From assembly GCF_018622995.1 (NCBI RefSeq), contig NZ_CP076022.1, positions 2,480,001 to 2,544,000 of the forward strand: 64,000 nt of DNA. Direction: 5' to 3'. Position numbers and translations under genes: made by a program. This DNA is from Arthrobacter jiangjiafuii. Lineage in GTDB: Bacteria > Actinomycetota > Actinomycetes > Actinomycetales > Micrococcaceae. The notes beneath the pieces were generated by a model. The model was not told the origin of the DNA, made no database searches, and saw only the letters and a list, made by a program, of their open reading frames with translations. This document shows, piece after piece, positions 53,969 through 63,397 of the stretch (within the stretch, counting starts at the first letter, position 1; every line of letters begins with the position of its first letter).

Positions 53969-55273
53969 ATGGGTGACAACCAAGGCCAGCCGGCGCAGAT
54001 GCCGGTGCCTCCCCGGCAGGCCGGGAACACTGCCCCGGGCTCCGCCGCACCGAGGACGGGATTCCTTGCCGCCGCCTCGAACCGGCTGCGGCACACGGTC
54101 CTCCCCCGCGTCCCGGGCGCCCGCCCGCGGAGAAAGTTCGAGTTCCCTCCCGAGGCAGTCCTCCCGGCCTCCGCGGAAGAGGCATCCGAAGCAGTCCGGT
54201 CCACGCCCGGCGCCACCGACGACAATCCGATCCGCAGCATGAACGCCCACCCGATCCACTTTGGGTTCATGGCGACAGTCGGTGTGGGCTTTGCCCTGCT
54301 GGGCTATTTCATCCTTACCAATGTCGGCGAACTGCTGGTCTGGATCGGTGCTGCGCTGTTCATTGCCCTGGGCCTTGATCCCGTGGTGCGCTGGCTGGCG
54401 GCCCGGGGCATTCCCCGCCCGGCCGGGATCCTGCTCACCGTCGTAGGCCTTGCCGGAATCGTGGCTGCCTTCTTCGCCACGCTGATTCCCACGATCGTCA
54501 GCCAGACCACTGAGATCATCAACAACGCGCCGGGGTACGTGAACACGTTCCTGGAATCCGATTTCTTCGTCAATATCGATGAACAGTTCCATGTGCGGGA
54601 GCGCATCGAAGAGGAAGTCAACAAGTTCTTCACCAACGCCGACGCCCTCGGCGGGGTTTTTGGCGGGGTGCTGTCGGTGGGCACCGTCATTGCCAACGGT
54701 CTCTTCGGTGCGCTGATCATCCTGGTGCTGACGCTGTACTTCCTGGCCTCCCTGCCCTCGATGAAGATGTGGGCCTACCGGCTGGCACCGCGCAGCCGTC
54801 GCCGCCGTGTGGAGGCCTTGTCCGAGGAGATCACTTCCAGCGTCGGCAACTACGTGATCGGACAGGGGGTGGTCGCCGTCCTCGACGCGACCTATGCCTT
54901 CATTGTGATGTCCATCGCCGGGGTGCCGTTCTCCGTGCTGCTGGCGTTTGTCGTCGCCCTGCTGGCGTTCATTCCGCTGGTCGGGCCGCCGATCGCCCTG
55001 GTCCTGGTCTCCCTGGTGGCGCTCACGGTCAGCTGGCAGACGGCCGTCGTGTTCGCGCTCTTCTACATCGCCTACCTGCAGTTCGAGGCCTACTTCGTCT
55101 CGCCCCGCATCATGCAGCGCGCCGTGGCCGTCCCCGGCGCGGTAGCCGTGATTGCCGTTATCGCCGGCGGCACCCTGCTGGGCGTTCTGGGGGCCCTGAT
55201 CGCCATTCCGACGGCCGCGGCGGTCCTGCTCCTACTCAAGGATGTCTTCATTTCCCGCCAGGACCAGCGCTAG
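53969..55273 (+). CDS. AI-2E family (PerM-like) transporter
   Basis: This 434-residue membrane protein belongs to the AI-2E/PerM family, whose members export small solutes or act in cation exchange. The first 95 residues are a hydrophilic Pro/Arg/Glu-rich extension. Eight hydrophobic segments follow, with an amphipathic loop around 190-230 and the conserved region VALLAFIPLVGPPIALVL near 330. ATG 53969 follows GAGGAG at 11 bases. A possible eight-codon upstream frame ends in that ribosome site. The substrate is not known. Confidence 0.9.
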   Translation: MGDNQGQPAQMPVPPRQAGNTAPGSAAPRTGFLAAASNRLRHTVLPRVPGARPRRKFEFPPEAVLPASAEEASEAVRSTPGATDDNPIRSMNAHPIHFGFMATVGVGFALLGYFILTNVGELLVWIGAALFIALGLDPVVRWLAARGIPRPAGILLTVVGLAGIVAAFFATLIPTIVSQTTEIINNAPGYVNTFLESDFFVNIDEQFHVRERIEEEVNKFFTNADALGGVFGGVLSVGTVIANGLFGALIILVLTLYFLASLPSMKMWAYRLAPRSRRRRVEALSEEITSSVGNYVIGQGVVAVLDATYAFIVMSIAGVPFSVLLAFVVALLAFIPLVGPPIALVLVSLVALTVSWQTAVVFALFYIAYLQFEAYFVSPRIMQRAVAVPGAVAVIAVIAGGTLLGVLGALIAIPTAAAVLLLLKDVFISRQDQR

Positions 55274-55317
55274 GCAGCCGTCTCCGGCTGGCTGGCGTGT
55301 CCGGCGCGCTCTGCCGG

Positions 55318-55686
55318 TCAGCGCCGGCCCAGCCGCCCGCCGCCCGACCTGCGGGTGCGCCAGCACCGCTCATGCCAGTGCCTGCGGTCCGCGACGGCGG
55401 TGTCCCGCCCGAACAGGGAATCCTCCTGCCACACCACCAGATGCGGAAGACCGGGCGGGATCACCATGCCGCATCCCGGGCATTTATAGTCCTTGGCCGC
55501 GTTCCGTGCCGTGATCTGCCGCACCGACCAATCGCCGTCGGGCCCGCTTTCACGGGTGGGAATGCCGGCGCGGGTCCGTTCCAGATCCAGCTCTGCGGCG
55601 GGCGTTGCCCACTTGCTGCGGGCGCTGCGGCCCAAATTGGCGTTGGCTGCGCCGGGCGGACGGCGGGGACGGTTCGAACGGGGCAT
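55318..55686 (-). CDS. Small Cys/His-containing hypothetical protein
   Basis: This is a 122-residue basic soluble protein. Residues about 65-115 contain CPGC followed by HLVVW and a C-terminal HWHERCW, a likely zinc site. Similar proteins in Actinobacteria are often labelled ATP/GTP-binding protein, but I see no P-loop, so that name is not supported. ATG 55686 gives the common MPRSNRP start; ATG 55695 is three codons upstream. It is divergent from nucS with 40 bp between, so the two promoters must overlap. Confidence 0.8.
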   Translation of the reverse strand: MPRSNRPRRPPGAANANLGRSARSKWATPAAELDLERTRAGIPTRESGPDGDWSVRQITARNAAKDYKCPGCGMVIPPGLPHLVVWQEDSLFGRDTAVADRRHWHERCWRTRRSGGGRLGRR

Positions 55687-55714
55687 GTAAGTCATTTTGC
55701 CGCAGCGGAGCCGG

Positions 55715-55720
55715 TAAAGT
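55715..55720 (+). promoter_or_regulatory. Candidate leaderless -10 of nucS
   Basis: TAAAGT ends 6 bp before GTG 55727, within the 40-bp divergent spacer. Confidence 0.5.
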
Positions 55721-55726
55721 GCAACT

Positions 55727-56422
55727 GTGCGTTTAGTAATTGCCCGCTGCTCTGTTGACTACATCGGCCGCCTCCGTGCCCATCTTCCGCTTGCCGTCCG
55801 TCTGCTGATGGTGAAAGCCGACGGTTCCGTCCTGATCCACTCAGACGGCGGCTCCTACAAACCCCTGAACTGGATGAGCCCGCCGGCCACGCTGCGCGTC
55901 GCCGAACCGGGCGAGGATGATGCCGAAGCAGGCATCATCGAAACCTGGACCGTGCAAAGCGCCAAGACCGACGACAAACTCGTCATCAGCATCCATGAGC
56001 GTTTCTCCGAGACCTCCCACGACCTGGGCGTGGACCCGGGGCTGATCAAGGACGGTGTCGAAGCGGACCTGCAGCGGCTCCTGGCCGAGCAGATCACCAA
56101 GCTTGGCGAGGGCTACACCCTGATCCGGCGTGAATACATGACGGCGATCGGTCCGGTGGACATCCTGGCCAGGGACGCCGCCGGCGCCACGGTTGCCGTG
56201 GAACTGAAACGGCGCGGCGACATCGACGGCGTGGAGCAGCTGACCCGCTACCTCGAGCTGCTCAACCGCGACCCGCTGCTGGCTCCGGTCAAGGGAGTGT
56301 TTGCCGCCCAGCAGATCAAGCCGCAGGCGAGGGTCCTGGCCCATGACCGCGGGATCGAGTGCCTGACCCTGGATTACGACGCGATGCGCGGCGTGGACGA
56401 TTCGGCCTCGCGTCTGTTCTAG
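55727..56422 (+). CDS. nucS: Mismatch-specific endonuclease NucS (EndoMS)
   Basis: The 231-residue nuclease cuts both strands at mismatches and carries the non-canonical mismatch repair of Actinobacteria, which lack MutS/MutL. The N-terminal half is the dimerisation/DNA-binding domain. The C-terminal RecB-like nuclease has GPVDILARD with Asp145 and VAVELKRRG with Glu159 and Lys161. The extreme C-terminus SRLF is a likely beta-clamp contact. GTG 55727 is supported by the TAAAGT leaderless spacing. Confidence 0.97.
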   Translation: MRLVIARCSVDYIGRLRAHLPLAVRLLMVKADGSVLIHSDGGSYKPLNWMSPPATLRVAEPGEDDAEAGIIETWTVQSAKTDDKLVISIHERFSETSHDLGVDPGLIKDGVEADLQRLLAEQITKLGEGYTLIRREYMTAIGPVDILARDAAGATVAVELKRRGDIDGVEQLTRYLELLNRDPLLAPVKGVFAAQQIKPQARVLAHDRGIECLTLDYDAMRGVDDSASRLF

Positions 56423-56441
56423 CTGCATTCCCGGTACCGGT

Positions 56442-56651
56442 TCAGACGTTCGGCAGAATGCAGTTTTGATGCAGTTTCGGGCGTGAATCGAGCCCCTGTT
56501 CCGCCGCCCGGAAATACTTGGAAACTTTTTCGAAGGATTCGTTGACCAACCTTGGCGCGTATGTAATCCTGTAACCAGTCTTTGTGTAGGTGTTATTCAT
56601 GCTCGCAAGACCGTTGCGAGCGTGAAGCTCCTCAAGGAACTGCTGAATGGC
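56442..56651 (-). pseudogene. Possible small gene or gene remnant antisense to the cspA leader
   Basis: A minus-strand frame of about 70 codons ends in TGA at 56442. Its translation, from about [18 protein letters not shown] through YTKTGYRITYAPRL to ESFEKVSKYFRAAEQG, has balanced helical-protein composition and codons with A/T in third positions, unlike neighbouring genes. ATG 56597 is an internal start but has no good ribosome site. The frame continues open into the cspA leader and first codons (to 56792), which cannot be real. The coordinates given cover only the protein-like part. It could be a transferred fragment; confidence is low. Confidence 0.3.
56599..56624. promoter_or_regulatory. 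Strong inverted repeat upstream of cspA
   Basis: GCTCGCAA (56601-56608) and TTGCGAGC (56614-56621) pair perfectly around five bases; two more pairs and a wobble extend it to 11. It lies 113-138 bp before cspA and could be a hairpin in its 5-prime leader or an operator. Confidence 0.5.
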
Positions 56652-56736
56652 AAGGATCTTGAGCCTTCCCGTTTCAGTAACAATAGGCGGCCGCGAAGTG
56701 TGGCAGCCCGAAGTTCCACTTATGAGGAGAAACAAA

Positions 56737-56940
56737 ATGGCACAGGGTACCGTCAAATGGTTTAACGCCGAAAAGGGCTTCGGCTTCATCACTCCGGACG
56801 ATTCAGACGGCGACGTCTTTGTTCACTATTCCGAGATTCAGACCGGCGGTTTCAAGACCCTCGATGAGAACCAGCGTGTTGAGTTCGAAATCGGGCAGGG
56901 TGCCAAGGGCCCCCAGGCCACCGGCGTAACCGCCCTCTAA
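56737..56940 (+). CDS. cspA: Cold-shock protein (CspA family)
   Basis: The 67-residue protein is a single cold-shock domain that binds single-stranded RNA and DNA. The RNP1 motif KGFGFI (14-19) and RNP2 motif VFVHY (27-31) are intact. ATG 56737 has AGGAGA eight bases upstream. An in-frame ATG five codons earlier overlaps that site and is unlikely. It is monocistronic with a strong hairpin downstream; leader structures may regulate it, as in other csp genes. Confidence 0.97.
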   Translation: MAQGTVKWFNAEKGFGFITPDDSDGDVFVHYSEIQTGGFKTLDENQRVEFEIGQGAKGPQATGVTAL

Positions 56941-56981
56941 GCATCACCGCACCATAGTCCGGGTCCACCCCCCGGATAGAA

Positions 56982-57016
56982 ACGAAGTCCCCGGCGATTC
57001 CCGCCGGGGACTTCGT
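56982..57016. terminator. Hairpin between convergent cspA and murA
   Basis: A perfect 15-bp stem (56982-56996 with 57002-57016) closes a five-base loop. On the minus strand it is followed by TTTCT, which favours use by murA; on the plus strand the T tract is poor. Confidence 0.8.
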
Positions 57017-57069
57017 GGTTAAGCCGGTTGTTTTGCACAGGGTCTGTTTGGCACAGGGGCGGTGACGGC

Positions 57070-58335
57070 CTAGCTCCGCCGGCGGACGACCGGGGCGCCA
57101 AGTCCGCGCAGGTTCTCCATGAACCGCTCGTAGCCGCGGTCGATATGGTCCACGCCCCGCACCTCGGTGGTGCCCTCGGCCGCCAGTCCCGCGATCACCA
57201 GCGCGGCACCGGCACGGATGTCGTTCGCCTCCACGGGGGCCCCGGAGAGCCGGGGTACGCCCTGGATCAGGGCGTGGTGTCCATCCAGCCGGATTCCAGC
57301 GCCCAGCCTGGACAGCTCGGAGGTAAACCCCCAGCGGGCTTCGAAGACATTCTCGGTGACCATCCCCGATCCGCGGGAAACCGCGTTCAGGGCGACCACA
57401 AAGGGCTGCAGATCAGTGGGGAAGCCCGGATACGGGAGCGTGGAGACGTTGATGGGCTCCGGCCGCTCCGGCCCCTTGACGGTAAAGCTGTCTTCCCCCA
57501 CCGTGACGGTGCAGCCGGCCTGTGTCAGCTTGTCCAGCACCACGGCCAGGGCCGAGGCATCGGCGTCGCGCACCTCGATGGTGCCGCCGGTGATGGCCGC
57601 GGCAAAGGCCCAGGTGCCTGCCACGATCCGGTCCGGGACCACCTTGTGGACCACGGGCTCCAGCCGCTCCACACCTTCGATCACCAGGGTATTGGTTCCC
57701 ACCCCCGAGATCCGGGCACCCATCTCGTTGAGCATCAGGGCGATATCGGTGATTTCCGGTTCCCGCGCGGCGTTGTCGATGACGGTGGTGCCGTCGGCCA
57801 GGGTGGCAGCCATCATGAGGTTCTCGGTGGCACCGACCGAGGGGAAGTCCAGGAGGTGGCGGGCGCCGCTCAGTCCCTGCGGCACGGACGCCATGAGGTA
57901 GCCGTGGTCGATGGTGATGGTGGTACCCATCAGTTCCAGCCCGGCGCGGTGCATGTCCAACCCGCGCGAGCCGATGGCATCGCCTCCGGGCAGGGCCACC
58001 TCGGCCTGCCGGCAGCGGGCCACCAGGGGCCCCAGCACGGAGATGGAGGCGCGCATGGCGCGGACCAGGTCGTAGTCGGCCTGGTGCCCCGGCATTTCGG
58101 GGACATCGATGTGGACGGACGCTGCTTCGACGTCGTAGTCGACGGCGCATCCCAGGCGCCGCAGCAGCTCGGCCATGATCCAGACATCCTGGATATTGGG
58201 AACGTTGGTGATGGTGGAGCGGCCCTGTGCCAGCAGCGTGGCTGCCATGAGTTTCAGGACGCTGTTCTTGGCCCCCGGGACGCTTACCGCTCCGTTGAGC
58301 GTGGACGGACCGGTAACAACAATGACGTCTTCCAT
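57070..58335 (-). CDS. murA: UDP-N-acetylglucosamine 1-carboxyvinyltransferase, Asp-type MurA
   Basis: The 421-residue enzyme adds enolpyruvate from PEP to UDP-GlcNAc, the first committed step of peptidoglycan synthesis. [12 protein letters not shown] at 21-32 is the N-terminal signature. The active-site loop [10 protein letters not shown] has Asp119 where most bacteria have the PEP-binding Cys. That change is known from mycobacterial MurA and makes it insensitive to fosfomycin. TAGTAT lies six bases before ATG 58335, suggesting a leaderless message. It follows the DUF2550 gene, as in the M. tuberculosis atp-murA region. Confidence 0.97.
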   Translation of the reverse strand: MEDVIVVTGPSTLNGAVSVPGAKNSVLKLMAATLLAQGRSTITNVPNIQDVWIMAELLRRLGCAVDYDVEAASVHIDVPEMPGHQADYDLVRAMRASISVLGPLVARCRQAEVALPGGDAIGSRGLDMHRAGLELMGTTITIDHGYLMASVPQGLSGARHLLDFPSVGATENLMMAATLADGTTVIDNAAREPEITDIALMLNEMGARISGVGTNTLVIEGVERLEPVVHKVVPDRIVAGTWAFAAAITGGTIEVRDADASALAVVLDKLTQAGCTVTVGEDSFTVKGPERPEPINVSTLPYPGFPTDLQPFVVALNAVSRGSGMVTENVFEARWGFTSELSRLGAGIRLDGHHALIQGVPRLSGAPVEANDIRAGAALVIAGLAAEGTTEVRGVDHIDRGYERFMENLRGLGAPVVRRRS

Positions 58336-58341
58336 CCCTCA

Positions 58342-58347
58342 ATACTA
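58342..58347 (-). promoter_or_regulatory. Candidate leaderless -10 of murA
   Basis: TAGTAT (minus strand) ends 6 bp before ATG 58335. GAGGG directly before the start is too close to be a normal ribosome site. Confidence 0.5.
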
Positions 58348-58389
58348 GGGTGGATGAAAGTGGGGCAGTGAACGGCCGCGCGGTGCGCG

Positions 58390-58818
58390 TCAGCGCCAGG
58401 TGCCGATGCCGATGACCGGACCGGCCTCGATCCAGGACGAGAGTCCGGTGTAGACGTCGTAGTTCATGGCAACCAGGAATTCCATGCCCTCGTAGTCGAG
58501 GGTGACCACGATTGCGCCCGGCTGGATGCGGGCACGTTCGGTTTCGGTTGGTTCCCTCCAGCCGCCGATTTCCAGCGAGCTGCGCAGGAACCGGTAAGGC
58601 GGAATCGGGCTGAGGGAAATGAGGCGCAGCCACTCCAGGTGGGTGTCCGTATAACGACAAACCCCCATCCGCCACCCGCCGGGCGGGAGGCAAATGGAGG
58701 CGTCGAAAGTACCCAGGGTACGCCGCAGCTGGCTGCGGCGTACCCCGAAAAGAACTACTGCCAGTACCAGCAGGCCCAGAAGGCCTGCCAGCGCAATGAA
58801 CACATAGGAGCTGTCCAT
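58390..58818 (-). CDS. DUF2550 family membrane protein
   Basis: This is a 142-residue protein with one N-terminal transmembrane helix (about 5-25) and a cytoplasmic domain containing conserved WRMGVCRY and YRFLRSSLEIGGW stretches. DUF2550 genes follow atpC in Actinobacteria (Rv1312 in M. tuberculosis). The function is unknown. It starts 9 bp after the atpC stop, so it is the last gene of the atp operon or read with it. Confidence 0.9.
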   Translation of the reverse strand: MDSSYVFIALAGLLGLLVLAVVLFGVRRSQLRRTLGTFDASICLPPGGWRMGVCRYTDTHLEWLRLISLSPIPPYRFLRSSLEIGGWREPTETERARIQPGAIVVTLDYEGMEFLVAMNYDVYTGLSSWIEAGPVIGIGTWR

Positions 58819-58827
58819 TGGGAAGGG

Positions 58828-59121
58828 TCAGCGAGTCCCAGCGTTGGCTGCGTCGTTCATCTGAGCGTTGTCAGCGACAATCACCACGCGGTTGCTGTCG
58901 ACGGAGAAGAAACCACCGTCAACGTTCACCGTGAAGCGGGCACCGGAGACCGGCTCGATGGCCATTTCGCCCTCAGCCAGGATGGCCAGCAGCGGGGTGT
59001 GGCCGGGAAGGATCCCGACGTCGCCCTCGCTGGTGCGTGCCTTGACCATCTTTGCCGCGCCGGACCACACAAAGTGGTCCGCTGCGACAATCTCAACTTC
59101 GAGTTCAGCAGTGTTCGCCAT
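58828..59121 (-). CDS. atpC: F1 ATP synthase epsilon subunit, short form
   Basis: This 97-residue subunit consists of the N-terminal beta sandwich that links the central stalk to the c-ring (LEVEIVAAD to VVIVADNAQ). It stops about 40 residues before the end of E. coli AtpC and about 25 before that of M. tuberculosis, so most or all of the C-terminal helical hairpin that can inhibit ATP hydrolysis is missing. The stop is followed at once by the DUF2550 gene; I see no frameshift. It starts five bases after atpD. Confidence 0.95.
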   Translation of the reverse strand: MANTAELEVEIVAADHFVWSGAAKMVKARTSEGDVGILPGHTPLLAILAEGEMAIEPVSGARFTVNVDGGFFSVDSNRVVIVADNAQMNDAANAGTR

Positions 59122-59126
59122 GGGGC

Positions 59127-60608
<1,482 letters not shown>

Positions 60609-60665
60609 TTAGATGGCGTGTGGACTAAGTTTGCTTCTGGTGGAGCTGTGCGTCTTGGGAACGGG

Positions 60666-61559
60666 CTAGGACGCGCTGAGCGCGTCGGCACCGGCCACAA
60701 TTTCGGACAGTTCCTGGGTGATCTCGGCCTGACGGGCGTTATTGCGAAGTCGCGTGTACTTCTTAATAAGGTCGGAGGCGTTGTCCCCTGCGGACTTCAT
60801 AGCGCGCTGGCGGGCGGCAAGCTCGGAAGCGGCTGCCTGAAGCATGGCTGCGAAGATGCGCGACTCGATGTAGCGCGGCAGCAGTGCGTCAAGAACCTTT
60901 TCGGGCTCGGGCTCGTATTCGTAGAGAGGGAGCAGCTCAGTCTCGGACTGGGCTTCTTCCTCCACTACCTCCAGCGGCAGCAGGCGGATCACCGTGGGTT
61001 CCTGAACAACCATCGACTTGAAGCGCGTGTAGACAATGTGGATTTCATCCACGCCGCCGTCTTCGTAGTCTGTGTTGAAGTCATCAAGAAGTACCTGACC
61101 GATTTCGCGGGCGGTCTCGAAATCAGGTGCGTCGGTATTTCCGGTCCAGACCCGCGCAGATTCGCGGTCCCGGAAGTCGTAGAACGCCTGCGCCTTGCGG
61201 CCCACCAGGTACGTCTTGACCTCTTTGCCCTCTTCACGGAGCAATTCGGCCAAGGATTCGCTTTGCTTAAGCACACTGGCGGAGTACGAACCAGCAAGAC
61301 CACGGTCGGAGGTAAGGACCACCATGGCTGCCCGGCGGATCTGGTCCGGCTCGGTAGTCAGGGGGTGGTCGATTTCCGACTGGGACGCCACAGCAGAAAC
61401 GGCACGGGTGATCGCATTGGAGTACGGCAATGACGCAGCCACACGGTTGCGCGCCTTTCCAATGCGAGAGGCAGCAATCAGCTCCATCGCCTTGAAGATC
61501 TTCTGCATCGACGTCGTCGAGGCGATCTTCTGACGGTAGACCCGAATTTGGGCTCCCAT
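60666..61559 (-). CDS. atpG: F1 ATP synthase gamma subunit
   Basis: The 297-residue rotor subunit starts with the conserved [21 protein letters not shown] helix and ends with the [17 protein letters not shown] helix; these form the coiled coil in the alpha3beta3 core. ATG 61559 follows AAAGGAAA at good spacing and is preferred to the extension to 61610. A region near 195-225 with Glu-rich residues corresponds to the actinobacterial gamma loop insert. Confidence 0.97.
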   Translation of the reverse strand: MGAQIRVYRQKIASTTSMQKIFKAMELIAASRIGKARNRVAASLPYSNAITRAVSAVASQSEIDHPLTTEPDQIRRAAMVVLTSDRGLAGSYSASVLKQSESLAELLREEGKEVKTYLVGRKAQAFYDFRDRESARVWTGNTDAPDFETAREIGQVLLDDFNTDYEDGGVDEIHIVYTRFKSMVVQEPTVIRLLPLEVVEEEAQSETELLPLYEYEPEPEKVLDALLPRYIESRIFAAMLQAAASELAARQRAMKSAGDNASDLIKKYTRLRNNARQAEITQELSEIVAGADALSAS

Positions 61560-61611
61560 ACTTTTCCTTTCAGTTCCTAGCGTTTTACTAGGGGCTAAGG
61601 CATAGGCCAAG

Positions 61612-61648
61612 AGTTCCGCGTCCGGATCAAGGATCCGGACGCGGAACT
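61612..61648 (-). promoter_or_regulatory. Perfect 17-bp hairpin between atpA and atpG
   Basis: The arms 61612-61628 and 61632-61648 are fully complementary with a three-base loop. The hairpin lies just after the atpA stop and 53 bp before atpG. No T tract follows on the transcribed strand. It is a likely RNA-processing or stability element inside the operon. Confidence 0.85.
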
Positions 61649-61656
61649 AAAAGCCG

Positions 61657-63294
61657 CTAGCGCTTCTGCTTGACGATCTTTTCCTGGTCAACAGCGTCTT
61701 CGCCCAGGGCGGAGTACTCTTCGTGGCCGGCGGCAACCATGTGGTTGTCTCCTTCGCCGAAGAATCCTTCCTTGAACGCGACAACGCGCTTCTTGAGTTC
61801 GTCCACAGTGGAGTCCTCAAGCTTGCCCGTCTGGGCCAGGGTGGTCAGCACGGACGTGCTGTGCTTCAGGTGGTCGATGAACTCGCCCTCAAAGCGGAGC
61901 ACGTCTTCCACGGGAACATCGTCCAGGTAGCCGTTGGTGCCGGCCCAGATCGAGACAACCTGCTCTTCAACCGGGTACGGAGCGTACTGACCCTGCTTGA
62001 GGAGTTCCATCAGCCGCGCACCGCGGGTGAGCTGCTGGCGGGTGGCTGCATCCAGGTCCGACGCGAACATGGAGAATGCCTGCATGTCGCGGTACTGGGC
62101 CAGTTCCAGCTTCAACGTACCGGAGACCTTCTTCATGGCCTTCTGCTGTGCGGCACCACCGACGCGCGAGACGGAAATACCGACGTCGACGGCGGGGCGC
62201 TGGTTGGCGTTGAAGAGGTCCGACTGGAGGAAGATCTGTCCGTCGGTGATGGAGATGACGTTGGTCGGGATGTAGGCCGAGACGTCGTTTGCCTTGGTTT
62301 CGATGATGGGCAGGCCCGTCATCGATCCGGCACCGAGCTCATCGGAGAGCTTGGCGCAACGCTCCAGCAGGCGGGAGTGCAAGTAGAACACATCGCCCGG
62401 GTAGGCCTCGCGTCCCGGCGGGCGCCGGAGCAGCAGGGATACGGCGCGGTAGGCTTCGGCCTGCTTGGACAGGTCATCAAAGATGATCAGTACATGCTTG
62501 CCGCCGTACATCCAGTGCTGGCCAATGGCCGAACCGGCGTAGGGAGCCAGGTACTTGAAACCGGCGGGGTCCGAAGCCGGGGAAGCAACGATGGTGGTGT
62601 ACTCCATCGCGCCCTTGTCTTCGAGGGTGCGCTTGATTTCAGCAACCGTCGATGCCTTCTGGCCGATGGCTACGTAAATGCAGCGCACCTGCTTCGTGAC
62701 ATCGCCGGATTCCCAGTTGGCCTTCTGGTTAAGGATGGCGTCCACGGCAATGGCGGTCTTACCCGTCTTGCGGTCGCCAATGATCAGCTGTCGCTGGCCG
62801 CGGCCGATCGGAATCATGGCGTCGATAGCCTTGAGACCGGTCTGGAGCGGTTCGTGGACCGACTTGCGCTGGGTTACGCCCGGTGCCTGGAGTTCCAGTG
62901 CACGGCGACCCTCAGCCTGGATCGGGCCCATGTCATCCATCGGCTCGCCCAGCGGGTCGACGACGCGTCCCAGAAAGGCGTCGCCCACGGGTACGGACAG
63001 GACTTCACCGGTGCGGTGGACTTCCTGTCCTTCTTCGATCCCGGCGAAATCGCCGAGTACAACGACACCGATTTCACGGGTGTCAAGGTTCTGGGCCAGG
63101 CCCAGTGTGCCGTCCTCGAACCGAAGCAGCTCATTCGCCATCACGGAGGGCAGGCCCTCCACACGGGCAATGCCGTCGCTGGCGGTTGTTACGCGGCCAA
63201 CTTCAACGCGCTCTGCGTTTCCGGGTTCGTAGGACGCCGCAAATTCGTTCAACGCATTACGGACGTCGTCGGCGTTGATGGTCAATTCGGCCAT
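61657..63294 (-). CDS. atpA: F1 ATP synthase alpha subunit
   Basis: This 545-residue non-catalytic nucleotide-binding subunit has Walker A GDRKTGKT at 173-180, the QRQLIIGDR approach, and the alpha-specific [20 protein letters not shown] segment near 300-320. The C-terminal tail (about 510-545) is longer than in E. coli, as in other Actinobacteria. ATG 63294 has AGGGA upstream. It follows atpH after 103 bp. Confidence 0.98.
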   Translation of the reverse strand: MAELTINADDVRNALNEFAASYEPGNAERVEVGRVTTASDGIARVEGLPSVMANELLRFEDGTLGLAQNLDTREIGVVVLGDFAGIEEGQEVHRTGEVLSVPVGDAFLGRVVDPLGEPMDDMGPIQAEGRRALELQAPGVTQRKSVHEPLQTGLKAIDAMIPIGRGQRQLIIGDRKTGKTAIAVDAILNQKANWESGDVTKQVRCIYVAIGQKASTVAEIKRTLEDKGAMEYTTIVASPASDPAGFKYLAPYAGSAIGQHWMYGGKHVLIIFDDLSKQAEAYRAVSLLLRRPPGREAYPGDVFYLHSRLLERCAKLSDELGAGSMTGLPIIETKANDVSAYIPTNVISITDGQIFLQSDLFNANQRPAVDVGISVSRVGGAAQQKAMKKVSGTLKLELAQYRDMQAFSMFASDLDAATRQQLTRGARLMELLKQGQYAPYPVEEQVVSIWAGTNGYLDDVPVEDVLRFEGEFIDHLKHSTSVLTTLAQTGKLEDSTVDELKKRVVAFKEGFFGEGDNHMVAAGHEEYSALGEDAVDQEKIVKQKR

Positions 63295-63380
63295 CTGCAG
63301 TCCCTGCTCTCCTGTGTTGTGATCATCGCTTGGTGCCGATGACCGGGATTAATTCTCAAATGTTCGTGAACTGGTCTCAA

Positions 63381-63397
63381 CCGCCCCGAAGGGACGG
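63381..63397 (-). promoter_or_regulatory. Short hairpin directly after atpH
   Basis: CCGCCCC and GGGACGG pair over seven bases (one wobble) around GAA, directly abutting the atpH stop codon. Together with the atpA-atpG hairpin it suggests structured junctions in the atp message. Confidence 0.5.

Larger units (their letters stand above)
56423..56736. other. Stretch of lower GC between nucS and cspA
   Basis: This 314-bp region is visibly richer in A and T than its neighbours. It holds the long upstream region expected for a cold-shock gene, a strong inverted repeat at 56599-56624, and a minus-strand frame ending at 56442 that looks partly protein-like. A start signal for that frame is lacking. 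Confidence 0.5.

Noticed and set aside
55318-55686. Common label ATP/GTP-binding protein
   Set aside because: There is no Walker A or G-domain motif; only a probable Cys/His zinc site is visible.
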